5,795 nucleotides of DNA from DYJK01 sp964464825 (GTDB taxonomy: Bacteria > Bacteroidota > Ignavibacteria > Ignavibacteriales > Melioribacteraceae). The notes under the pieces were generated by a model. It made no database searches. It saw nothing but the letters and a program-made list of their open reading frames with translations, and was not told the origin of the DNA. The DNA is taken from contig CAYXKL010000138.1 in assembly GCA_964464825.1 (NCBI GenBank), positions 1 through 5,795 on the forward strand. The letters run 5' to 3'. Shown here piece by piece: positions 1 through 5,765 of the stretch (within the stretch, counting starts at the first letter, position 1; each line of letters opens with the position of its first letter). The position numbers and the translations under genes were made by a program.

Positions 1-244
1 GCTTTGGAAAAAATACCGCGGTTCAGCTTCATTCGGTGTAAAAATGAAAAACGAATTTATTGAAGGTGAAGAAACTTTAATTCCATATAAAGGGGCTGTT
101 AAAAATGTTATTAATGGAATTTCGGATGGATTGAGAAGTGCTATGAGTTATTTAAATTGTGAAAGTTTAGATGATTTAAAAAATTATGAATCATTTGCAA
201 TTTTGAGTACAAGCAGTTATTTGGAACGATTACCTAAAAAATAA
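1..244 (+). CDS. IMP dehydrogenase/GMP reductase family protein, C-terminal fragment
   Basis: Only the last 80 codons are in the window (reading frame starts at base 2); the N-terminal part lies upstream. The fragment reads KKYRGSAS, then EGEETLIPYKG, then DGLRSAMSYL. This matches the end of the (beta/alpha)8 barrel of IMP dehydrogenases and GMP reductases: YRGMxS, EGxxxxxPYKG and GGLRSxMxY. These enzymes interconvert IMP with XMP or GMP in the cytosolic purine pathway. Only about 10 residues separate YRGSAS from EGEE. Typical IMPDH has a longer mobile flap there, carrying a catalytic Arg-Tyr pair, and classical GMP reductase has about 17 residues. No Arg-Tyr pair is visible. IMPDH and GMP reductase therefore cannot be separated from this piece, and the short flap leans away from classical IMPDH. 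The internal ATG at 44 lies inside the domain and is not a plausible start. The gene converges on the cupin gene, with 29 nt between the stop codons. Confidence 0.8.
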   Translation, partial: LWKKYRGSASFGVKMKNEFIEGEETLIPYKGAVKNVINGISDGLRSAMSYLNCESLDDLKNYESFAILSTSSYLERLPKK

Positions 245-266
245 ATTTATAAATTTTAATTAAAAT
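243..266. terminator. possible AT-only bidirectional terminator between convergent genes
   Basis: Two overlapping perfect 14-nt palindromes lie at the convergent junction: AAATTTATAAATTT (243-256) and ATTTTAATTAAAAT (253-266), followed by a short T-run at 267-272. Their position between two facing stop codons fits a bidirectional terminator. The stems contain only A-T pairs and leave little loop, so the hairpins would be weak. Palindromes of this kind also arise easily by chance in such AT-rich DNA. Confidence 0.25.
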
Positions 267-273
267 ATTTTTA

Positions 274-633
274 CTATTCCCGTTTTACCCGATCAATAGT
301 GAAAGCCGGAACACATACAGAAATATATTCGCAAGCTGTTTCGAATGGATTTGAATATCGCACTCGGGTCCCTTTTTTAATACAAATAGATTGGTTCTTT
401 TCCAAAATAATTTCTTGTTCTTCAATTTCAATTTTTTTCTTACCTGATATAATAAAAGTAATCTCGTCAAATTCCGGTGTCTGAAATGGTTCGCTCCAAC
501 CCGCTGGTGCAATCATATGAGCAAAACTATAATCACCGGTATTTATACTTGTAGAACCAAAATGTTCTTCAATCAATTTGCCGTCATTAGTTGGAACTAT
601 GAAAGGAACAGTTTGAAGATAAAATTTATTCAT
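274..633 (-). CDS. single-domain cupin protein lacking metal-ligand histidines
   Basis: This 119-residue protein is one small beta-barrel. The segment AHMIAPAGWSEPF (about residues 38-50) leads into PEFDEITFIISGKKK, which aligns with cupin motif 1, G(X)5HXH(X)3-4E(X)6G. The Glu and final Gly are present, but the two His positions read Gln and Pro. Motif 2 (KNQSICIKKGTRVRYSNP) keeps the Gly and the final Asn, but its His position is Val. The classical metal site is therefore missing, as in EutQ-like cupins, so a metal-dependent dioxygenase or isomerase role is unlikely. A ligand-binding, structural or regulatory role is possible; the substrate is unknown. No signal peptide is seen, so it is probably cytosolic. 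The start lies 2 nt after the copA stop, with only a distant AAGG upstream, which suggests translational coupling and co-expression with the copper genes. The fold is confident; the function is not known. Confidence 0.8.
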   Translation of the reverse strand: MNKFYLQTVPFIVPTNDGKLIEEHFGSTSINTGDYSFAHMIAPAGWSEPFQTPEFDEITFIISGKKKIEIEEQEIILEKNQSICIKKGTRVRYSNPFETACEYISVCVPAFTIDRVKRE

Positions 634-635
634 TA

Positions 636-2858
636 TTAAATTTTAACCTTTTTTAATCTTAAAGAGTTTGTTACAACCGATACAGAACTTAAAGACATTG
701 CCAGTGCTGCAATCATTGGATTGAGTAAACCAATTGCAGCTAGTGGAATAAGAATAGTGTTATAAACAAAAGCCCAGAACAAATTCTGTTTGATTGTTTT
801 TAAAGTTTGCTTAGAAAGATTTATAGCTTTTACCACTCCTTTTAAATCTCCTTTAACCAAAGTGATTTGCGCTGTCTCTATTGCTACATCTGTTCCAGTG
901 CCAATAGCAATTCCAACATCAGCTGTTGCTAAAGCCGGTGAGTCATTGATTCCATCACCTACCATTGCAACAATGTTATTTTTTAATTGCAGCTCTTTTA
1001 CATATTCTGCTTTTTGATGAGGTAATATTTCAAATTTAAATTCATTGATGCCAACTTTTTCTGCTATTGATTTTGCTGTTTTTTCATTATCGCCGGTTAG
1101 CATAATAGTTTTAATATTTATGGAATTTAATTTTTTAATTGCTTCATATGAGTTTATTTTGATTTTATCTTCTATAGTAAATATTCCCTTTAACTTCCCT
1201 TCAACAGCTATAGCAATTATAGATTTTCCCTTCTCTGTAAGCTCATCTATTAATTTCTTTTCATTATTAATAGTAATTGAAAATTGATCCATAAACTTTA
1301 AATTCCCAATTACTACATTTTGATTGTTTACCATACCCGTAATGCCTGAACCGGAATAATTTATAAAAGTCTGCGGTGGAGTAATTTTAATTTTTTTCTC
1401 AGATGCTTTTTCAAGAATCGCTTTCGAGATAGGGTGTTCCGATTTACTTTCAAGTGATGAGGCAATTTTAAGAAGTTCAGTTTCATCAATATCAAATGAA
1501 TGGATTTCTGTTAATATTGGTTTTCCTTCTGTTATAGTGCCAGTTTTATCAAATAATACTGTATTGATTTTTTGTAGAAGTTCTAAACTCTCACCATTTC
1601 TAATTAATATACCATTTAATGCTCCTAATCCAGTTCCAACAATTATTGCTGTTGGAGTTGCTAAACCGAGTGCGCATGGACAGGCAATTATAAGCACAGA
1701 TACAAAATTTGTTAACGCATTATTGAAAGGATTTTCATTTGAAAAAATTAACCATCCTAAGAAAGTAATAATCGCAATTATGATAACAATTGGTACAAAT
1801 ATTCCGGCTATTTTGTCAACTAATTTCTGAATAGGGGGCTTAGTTGCCTGGGCTTGTTCAACCAAACGAATTATTTGTCCAAGAACTGAATTATTGCCAA
1901 TCTGAGTTACCTTAAAATTGAATGTCCCGTCTATGTTTATTGTACCGCCGACTACAATGGAGTTAATATTTTTTTCAACCGGAATGCTTTCACCGGTAAT
2001 CATTGATTCATCTACAGAGGAAAATCCTGATAAAATTATTCCATCAGCCGGAATTTTTTCACCGGGTTTAATTACAACAGTATCACCAACATTTAAATCA
2101 GAAATGTTTATTACTTTTTGATTATTGTTTGAAAGAATAACACATGTTTTAGGTTTTAATTCCAATAGCTTTTTAATTGCTGATGATGTTTTCTTTTTAG
2201 CATTATGCTCAAGCAATTTACCCATAAGAATCAAAGTTATTATTACTGCTGTTGTTTCGAAATAAACATGTTTTTCAGAGATTCCATTTAGAAATCTATT
2301 TGCAAAAAGTGTAACAAGTAAACTGTATCCGTATGCAGCGGCAGTACCAATTGCAACTAAAGAATTCATTTCAAAAGAAAAATGTTTTAAGTTCTGCCAG
2401 AAAATTTTATAAAATCTTTTTCCTGAAATAAATATTATAGGTGTGGTAAGGATTAACAGTATTTTTAAGGTCTCATCATGGTCAAAGAACCAGATAGAAT
2501 GGAAAAAAGGATAGTCCATAAACATGCTTATAAAAAAAACCGGTACGGTGAGTACTAAGGCAAATATAAATTCACTTTTTAGAGTTGAATAATATTCATC
2601 ATTGGTTGCTAATGAAGCATCAATCTGATTTTTGCTTTTATCTATGGATTCAATTTTTAATTTATAGCCATATTCATTTACAGCTTGAGCAATCTCTTTA
2701 AGATCCAGGTTCTCAACTTCAGAGTTGAAACTAACTCGTTCTGTTGCAAGATTTACGTTAACATTTTTGATATAATCAAATTTGCCGATAATTTTTTCAA
2801 CTCTAGCAACGCAGCTTGCACAAGTCATCCCTTCAACCGGAATATCATAATTTTTCAT
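636..2858 (-). CDS. copA: Cu+-exporting P1B-type ATPase
   Basis: This 740-residue inner-membrane pump uses ATP to expel Cu(I) from the cytosol. All signatures are visible in order. They are one N-terminal heavy-metal-binding domain with GMTCASC (residues 10-16), TM segments from about residue 95, the actuator TGES (288-291), CPC in the ion-binding helix (393-395), the phosphorylated Asp in DKTGT (437-441), the P1B-specific SEHP (473-476), TGDN (588-591) and GDGIND (634-639). Tyr-Asn in TM7 (699-700) and Met-x-x-Ser-Ser in TM8 (721-725) are the extra ligands of the Cu+ subclass (P1B-1), which argues against Zn/Cd or Co transport. Length is normal for a CopA with a single metal-binding domain. 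The start is firm: its ATG follows the chaperone stop directly (TAAATG), with an AAGGA site at 2866-2870 inside the chaperone gene. I see no frameshift or missing catalytic residue. No copper-responsive regulator gene lies alongside. Confidence 0.95.
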   Translation of the reverse strand: MKNYDIPVEGMTCASCVARVEKIIGKFDYIKNVNVNLATERVSFNSEVENLDLKEIAQAVNEYGYKLKIESIDKSKNQIDASLATNDEYYSTLKSEFIFALVLTVPVFFISMFMDYPFFHSIWFFDHDETLKILLILTTPIIFISGKRFYKIFWQNLKHFSFEMNSLVAIGTAAAYGYSLLVTLFANRFLNGISEKHVYFETTAVIITLILMGKLLEHNAKKKTSSAIKKLLELKPKTCVILSNNNQKVINISDLNVGDTVVIKPGEKIPADGIILSGFSSVDESMITGESIPVEKNINSIVVGGTINIDGTFNFKVTQIGNNSVLGQIIRLVEQAQATKPPIQKLVDKIAGIFVPIVIIIAIITFLGWLIFSNENPFNNALTNFVSVLIIACPCALGLATPTAIIVGTGLGALNGILIRNGESLELLQKINTVLFDKTGTITEGKPILTEIHSFDIDETELLKIASSLESKSEHPISKAILEKASEKKIKITPPQTFINYSGSGITGMVNNQNVVIGNLKFMDQFSITINNEKKLIDELTEKGKSIIAIAVEGKLKGIFTIEDKIKINSYEAIKKLNSINIKTIMLTGDNEKTAKSIAEKVGINEFKFEILPHQKAEYVKELQLKNNIVAMVGDGINDSPALATADVGIAIGTGTDVAIETAQITLVKGDLKGVVKAINLSKQTLKTIKQNLFWAFVYNTILIPLAAIGLLNPMIAALAMSLSSVSVVTNSLRLKKVKI

Positions 2859-3065
2859 TTATTGATCCTTGTAAACACTATATCCGGCTTCGTTGATAGC
2901 TTTTTCTATATCAGTGATTGTTGTTTTTGATTCATCAAATTTTATTATGGTAGAACCAATTTGTACATCTGCGGATTCCAAATGTAATTTAGATAATTCC
3001 TTTTTAACAGCCATTACACAATGGTTGCATGACATACCTTCAATTTTTAATTCAATAGTTTTCAT
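2859..3065 (-). CDS. copZ: CopZ-like heavy-metal-associated chaperone
   Basis: This 68-residue protein is one ferredoxin-like heavy-metal-associated domain. It carries GMSCNHC at residues 10-16, so Cys13 and Cys16 are the expected Cu(I) ligands. The length and the final AGYSVY segment are typical of free-standing CopZ chaperones. Its likely job is to bind Cu(I) in the cytosol and deliver it to the neighbouring CopA. The stop codon abuts the copA start, so the two are translated in tandem. A weak purine-rich SD (AGAGAGTGA) sits about 7 nt upstream of the ATG. The 67-nt gap to the gene upstream could hold a promoter, but I recognise no -35/-10 pair and no CsoR- or CueR-type operator. A general heavy-metal-binding protein with another metal is the alternative; the copA context favours copper. 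Confidence 0.85.
   Translation of the reverse strand: MKTIELKIEGMSCNHCVMAVKKELSKLHLESADVQIGSTIIKFDESKTTITDIEKAINEAGYSVYKDQ
2866..2870 (-). promoter_or_regulatory. ribosome binding site of copA inside the chaperone gene
   Basis: AAGGA on the minus strand lies 7 nt before the copA ATG and falls within the last sense codons of the chaperone gene. With the TAAATG junction it supports this copA start and tight translational coupling of the pair. Confidence 0.65.
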
Positions 3066-3132
3066 AGTTTCACTCTCTGTAAGTATTGAAAATAAAAAAT
3101 GATTGCGATTAAGTGGGATTTAAATTAAAAAA

Positions 3133-3681
3133 TTATTTTTTACTCTTCTTATCTTTCACATTCAAAGTATAAAATTCTTTATCTTCTTCATCAATATATT
3201 TATCGATTATTTGATCGCCAAGCGTATTTAATTTTATTTCTTCTTTAGTGCTAAGTTTTTTCCCTTCTTTGGTTTCTGTGGTAGGTAGTTCAATTGGTTT
3301 ATTTTTCGATGTTAAATTTTTGACTATTTCGATTCTTTCATTTTTTATTTTTTCTTTTTCTGTTCTATAGTTCTTGATTTCTTTTTTCTTCTGATCAATT
3401 TTTACTTTTTCAATTTCAGGTTTTGGTTGTTCTTTCTTAACTGGTTTCGATTGAATTTGCTCTGGCTTAACTTGAAAATGTAAAGGTTTTGTAATTCTAA
3501 GTTCCACTTTTTTAACAATATTTTCAATTTTAATAGCTGGCTTCGCAACAGTTTTTATACTACTATCTTCAACACCTTTTTTTTGTCTAAACTTATAAAC
3601 GGCATAAGATGTACCGATAGTTATAATAGTTAAAACTGCAACTATTTTTAGAACTGTATATATAATTTGTATTAATTCCAT
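3133..3681 (-). CDS. single-pass membrane protein with Lys/Glu-rich tail, unknown function (paralog of the 3746-4339 gene)
   Basis: I do not recognise this 182-residue protein. It has one hydrophobic segment at about residues 6-29, followed at once by a basic stretch (KFRQKK, 30-35). By the positive-inside rule the tail is cytosolic and the short N-terminus outside. Residues 60-150 are dominated by Lys, Glu, Ile and Pro (for example KPVKKEQPKPEIEK), with low complexity and probable disorder or charged helix. The last 30 residues (from LGDQIIDKYI) are more regular and end in a basic KDKKSKK. There are no cysteines and no enzymatic motif. Residues 1-35 align without gaps to the product of the upstream neighbour (shared IIYT at 6-9, Leu11, Leu17, SY at 25-26, Arg32, Lys34), so the two are probably paralogs. 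The ATG has no normal SD; an AGGTGA lies 24 nt upstream within a hairpin. The gene may be co-transcribed with its paralog, 64 nt away. Confidence 0.75.
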   Translation of the reverse strand: MELIQIIYTVLKIVAVLTIITIGTSYAVYKFRQKKGVEDSSIKTVAKPAIKIENIVKKVELRITKPLHFQVKPEQIQSKPVKKEQPKPEIEKVKIDQKKKEIKNYRTEKEKIKNERIEIVKNLTSKNKPIELPTTETKEGKKLSTKEEIKLNTLGDQIIDKYIDEEDKEFYTLNVKDKKSKK

Positions 3682-3712
3682 AGGTGCAAGATAAAAAATA
3701 AATCTTCACCTA
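3681..3712 (-). promoter_or_regulatory. hairpin at the start codon of the 182-aa membrane protein gene
   Basis: On the minus strand TAGGTGAAGAT (3712-3702) pairs with ATCTTGCACCTA (3692-3681). This makes an 11-bp stem with one bulged G and a 9-nt U-rich loop. The 3' arm ends on the A of the start codon, and the 5' arm contains an SD-like AGGTGA. No T-run follows on either strand, so it does not look like a terminator. A translation-control hairpin or a protein-binding inverted repeat would fit; both are inference. Confidence 0.4.
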
Positions 3713-3745
3713 ACAATTTAGGTCTCTACAGAATCAATTATTTGA

Positions 3746-4339
3746 TTAGACTGATTTTGCTATAGGTACAGCCGTAATTGAGTTAAGATCACTTTCTATA
3801 TTATCAGAATAAAAAGTGAATATATTTAAATGATTAACATCTCTATTCGGAATATTTCTAATAGGTCTATCTTCAAAAATTTCTGTTCTTCTTTTAGTAT
3901 TATATTTTTCAGAATCATTCATAATTTCTATACGAGTTTTATTAACCCCCGTTAAATTGTTGTATCTCGTTCTTATGTTATTGTCTTCGAACACCGTTTT
4001 AGTTGGAATTGGTTTTCTTTGATAAGATTCTGATTGTTGAAAATAATTTGCTCTTACAATAATGGGTTGCTGATTTAATTTCTCTTCAATATATATTAAT
4101 TCTTTATTTGTTTTTACCGGTGCAGTATTTCTTGGCTCGTATTTATAAATAATTTGTGTTTCCCTATTCAGTATAGGTTTAGGCGCAGAATAAATACTTT
4201 TCTGACTTTTTTTGACCTCTTCAATAATCGGATTTGCTTTAGCCCTAGCCCTGAATGATAAATATGAAAAAAATAGGATTAGAGCCATTAATCCAAAGAA
4301 TAGTATCAAACTAGTATATATTATTGGCACAAGAGACAT
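3746..4339 (-). CDS. single-pass membrane protein, unknown function (paralog of the 3133-3681 gene)
   Basis: I do not recognise this protein (197 residues from the chosen start). One hydrophobic segment spans about residues 4-29 and is followed by RARAK, which predicts an outside N-terminus and a cytosolic tail. The tail is polar and rich in Asn, Arg, Thr and Ile (for example YKYEPRN, RTRYNN, RRTEIFEDRPIRN), without low-complexity Lys/Glu runs, cysteines or known motifs. The first 35 residues align without gaps to the neighbour at 3133-3681 (IIYT, SY, Arg32, Lys34). A GTG at 4348 would add three residues, but it is part of an AAAGGTGA Shine-Dalgarno lying 5 nt before the ATG at 4339, so the ATG is the better start. 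It is the first gene of the minus-strand block, divergent from the HU-type gene, so its promoter should lie in 4340-4591. It could be an envelope, cell-shape or scaffold component, but nothing in the sequence proves this. Confidence 0.75.
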   Translation of the reverse strand: MSLVPIIYTSLILFFGLMALILFFSYLSFRARAKANPIIEEVKKSQKSIYSAPKPILNRETQIIYKYEPRNTAPVKTNKELIYIEEKLNQQPIIVRANYFQQSESYQRKPIPTKTVFEDNNIRTRYNNLTGVNKTRIEIMNDSEKYNTKRRTEIFEDRPIRNIPNRDVNHLNIFTFYSDNIESDLNSITAVPIAKSV

Positions 4340-4344
4340 TTTTT

Positions 4345-4352
4345 TCACCTTT
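4345..4352 (-). promoter_or_regulatory. ribosome binding site that decides the start at 4339
   Basis: AAAGGTGA on the minus strand lies 5 nt before the ATG at 4339. It overlaps the GTG at 4348-4346 that could otherwise be taken as an upstream start, and so argues for the ATG. Confidence 0.65.
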
Positions 4353-4378
4353 ATTAACCCTCTTTATATAATCAAAAA

Positions 4379-4392
4379 ATATACCAGTATAT
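4379..4392. repeat. short inverted repeat ATATAC-CA-GTATAT in the divergent intergenic region
   Basis: A 6-2-6 inverted repeat sits about 40 nt upstream of the 4339 start, where an operator or -35 region for the minus-strand block would be expected. It is visible directly, but short and AT-rich, so chance is a real alternative. The rest of the 252-nt region (4340-4591) holds only the promoter-like signals noted separately. Confidence 0.25.
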
Positions 4393-4427
4393 ATGTGCTG
4401 TTTATAGTGAAAATTCTAAACTTTTAT

Positions 4428-4456
4428 TTGCATATTATTATTAAACGTCTTAGAAT
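4428..4456 (+). promoter_or_regulatory. candidate sigma70-type promoter for the HU-family gene
   Basis: TTGCAT (4428-4433), a 17-nt spacer and TAGAAT (4451-4456) give a plausible -35/-10 pair. It implies an RNA start near 4463 and a leader of about 130 nt. The -10 matches the consensus at 5 of 6 positions, the -35 at only 3. A perfect TATAAT also occurs at 4514-4519 but has no good -35. In such AT-rich DNA, promoter calls by eye are weak. Confidence 0.3.
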
Positions 4457-4580
4457 GAAACAACATTAAATAATTTGAGCCATATTTCTATAGATAATAT
4501 CCGTAAGTTATTATATAATTGGATTTTAACAGAAGTTTTAATATTTTTTGCCTCTATTTTACATGAAAAAGTTAAAAATC

Positions 4581-4587
4581 AGGGTGA
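4581..4587 (+). promoter_or_regulatory. ribosome binding site of the HU-family gene
   Basis: AGGGTGA lies 4 nt before the ATG at 4592. It fixes the start there and argues against the in-frame upstream extension from a TTG at 4475. Confidence 0.65.
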
Positions 4588-4591
4588 TGAA

Positions 4592-4885
4592 ATGACTAAA
4601 GCTGATATTGTAGAAAAAGTGGCTCTTGGTACCGGCCTTACAAAACTGGAAACCGAAGCTATTATTGAAGGTTTTTTAAATACTGTAATTCATGCACTTA
4701 GAGAAGGCAAAGGAATTGAAATAAGAGGATTTGGTACTTATAAAGTAAAAAAGAAAAAAGCACGGTATGCTCGTAATCCAAGAACTGGTGAAAAAGTTTA
4801 TGTTGGTGATCATTATGTACCAACTTTTAAATTCTCGAAAGATTTTAAGAGTGCTGTAGATTCAGGAATGAAAGAAAATAATTAA
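4592..4885 (+). CDS. HU/IHF-family DNA-binding protein
   Basis: This 97-residue protein matches the histone-like HU/IHF family along its whole length, which is the family's usual size. It opens with MTKADIVEKVA, the classic first helix. Two dimerisation helices (about 3-38) follow, then IEIRGFGTY (42-50) leading into the beta arms, and RNPRTGEKVYV (61-71), whose Asn-Pro pair is the arm tip that inserts into the minor groove. PTFKFSKDFKSAV (77-89) is the C-terminal helix region. It acts as a dimer in the nucleoid, bending and compacting DNA. HU, IHF and specialised paralogs cannot be told apart here. The reading frame stays open upstream to a TTG at 4475, but that 39-residue extension is hydrophobic and unlike the family, and the SD at 4581-4587 supports the ATG at 4592. 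The next gene starts 3 nt after the stop, so they form an operon. Confidence 0.93.
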   Translation: MTKADIVEKVALGTGLTKLETEAIIEGFLNTVIHALREGKGIEIRGFGTYKVKKKKARYARNPRTGEKVYVGDHYVPTFKFSKDFKSAVDSGMKENN

Positions 4886-4888
4886 CAA

Positions 4889-5638
4889 ATGATAGAAAAA
4901 AAATCTAAATACTGCACAGTATGCGGAGAATTATTAGATGATTCTTACAAATATTGTCCAGAGTGTGGCTCTGTTACGAATCCCAAAGAGAAAAAAACTA
5001 ACTCAGATACAAATTCTAAATTGAAAAACAGACAGAGTGTTAGTGCATCCAATAGTCCGAAAGAATCAAAAGCAGAAGAGAAAATTTTATCACCCACTAA
5101 AATTTTATATTTATTGTTTACATTGATTTTGATTACTGGTCTAATTTTGTATACCGCTGGAATTTTTGATAGTCCTACTACACAAATACAAACCGATAAC
5201 AAATCATTTAAGGACCAACACAGCGGTATAGATCTGCAGCATCTTGAAAGAATAAACGAACTTGAAAATCAATATAAAATTAATCCCGATAATCAAGTGT
5301 TATTAGAATTAGCACATTTACTTAATGATTCCGGATTTAAGGAACGTGCAATTGAAAAGTATAAAATCTATTTAACAACAAATCCGAAAGATGCTGACGT
5401 ACTTGTTGATATGGGTGTTTGTTATTATGATTTAAAAAATTATCTGGAGGCTGAAAAGTGGATGAAAGAAGCATTGAAATATAATCCTAAGCATCAGATA
5501 GCTCATATGAACTTAGGAATTGTGACAATAAATTCCGGTAAACATGATGAAGCAATCGAGTGGTGGAAGAAGGCAATAGAAATAAATCCGAATACTGATA
5601 TAGCTCAAAGAGCGCAAGAATTAATTAATTCACATTAA
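4889..5638 (+). CDS. zinc-ribbon, single-TM, TPR-repeat membrane protein
   Basis: This 249-residue protein has three parts. An N-terminal zinc ribbon carries CTVCG and CPECG (Cys9, 12, 23, 26; CxxC-x10-CxxC). A Ser/Lys/Asn-rich linker (about 28-70) leads to one membrane helix (about 71-92). The C-terminal part has three 34-residue tetratricopeptide repeats (about 134-167, 168-201 and 202-235), each ending in an NP-type turn, plus a short capping helix. The lysine-rich linker before the helix predicts a cytosolic zinc ribbon and a periplasmic TPR domain. TPRs bind other proteins, so a scaffold or assembly role is likely; the partner is unknown. It starts 3 nt after the HU-family stop with no clear SD (only AAAGAAAAT further upstream), which suggests translational coupling. 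The architecture is clear; a specific function cannot be given. Confidence 0.88.
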   Translation: MIEKKSKYCTVCGELLDDSYKYCPECGSVTNPKEKKTNSDTNSKLKNRQSVSASNSPKESKAEEKILSPTKILYLLFTLILITGLILYTAGIFDSPTTQIQTDNKSFKDQHSGIDLQHLERINELENQYKINPDNQVLLELAHLLNDSGFKERAIEKYKIYLTTNPKDADVLVDMGVCYYDLKNYLEAEKWMKEALKYNPKHQIAHMNLGIVTINSGKHDEAIEWWKKAIEINPNTDIAQRAQELINSH

Positions 5639-5646
5639 AGTAAATC

Positions 5647-5652
5647 AAGGAG
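5647..5652 (+). promoter_or_regulatory. strong ribosome binding site of the 31-aa basic protein gene
   Basis: AAGGAG lies 7 nt before the ATG at 5660. It is the best SD in the window and strongly supports translation of the very short gene that follows. Confidence 0.75.
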
Positions 5653-5659
5653 TATTATT

Positions 5660-5755
5660 ATGCCGTGCGGCAGAAAAAGAAAACGCCATAAAATGGCAAC
5701 ACATAAGCGTAAGAAACGCTTGAGAAAAAACAGACATAAAAAGAAAATAAGATAG
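5660..5755 (+). CDS. 31-aa basic AURKAIP1/COX24-domain (mS38/bS22-like) protein
   Basis: This very short gene encodes 31 residues, starting MPCGRKRKRHKMATHKRKKR and ending in KKKIR, followed by TAG. More than half the residues are Lys, Arg or His. The pattern MPxGxKRKRHKxATHKRKKRxRxNRHKKK is one I recognise from memory as the AURKAIP1/COX24-domain mini-proteins of Bacteroidota and relatives. These are related to mitochondrial small-subunit protein mS38 and mycobacterial bS22, so the likely role is binding rRNA in the small ribosomal subunit. The perfect SD at 5647-5652 and the strongly conserved-looking sequence support a real gene. It lies 21 nt after the TPR gene and 10 nt before a tRNA, and is probably co-transcribed with one or both. 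Genes this short are often missed in annotation. An unusual detail is Cys3, where I remember Ser in most homologs. Confidence 0.85.
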   Translation: MPCGRKRKRHKMATHKRKKRLRKNRHKKKIR

Positions 5756-5765
5756 TAACTTAAAA

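Noticed and set aside
790..2121. Plus-strand open frames of 67-97 codons opposite copA
   Set aside because: They lie antisense to a complete, motif-verified ATPase and have no recognisable domain or convincing SD; they are shadows of copA.
3105..3132. A-run/T-run hairpin after the 182-aa gene as a Rho-independent terminator
   Set aside because: Only A-T pairs with a 3-nt loop and no GC stem; it cannot be distinguished from local AT-richness.
3133..3681. TonB-like protein, suggested by one TM followed by a Lys/Pro/Glu-rich stretch
   Set aside because: TonB has its basic residues before the helix and its tail in the periplasm; here basic residues follow the helix, predicting a cytosolic tail, and no TonB C-terminal domain is seen. 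No ExbB/ExbD neighbours occur.
3732..3747. Hairpin AATCAA-TTAT-TTGATT at the end of the 197-aa gene as a terminator
   Set aside because: Six mostly A-T pairs with no following T-run on the minus strand; too weak to call, and the downstream paralog is probably co-transcribed.
4475..4591. In-frame upstream extension of the HU-family gene from a TTG, adding 39 residues
   Set aside because: The extension is hydrophobic and unlike the family, while a good SD sits 4 nt before the ATG at 4592, which begins the canonical HU N-terminus.
4945..5202. Minus-strand 85-codon open frame opposite the zinc-ribbon/TPR gene
   Set aside because: It is antisense to a well-supported protein and shows no family features.
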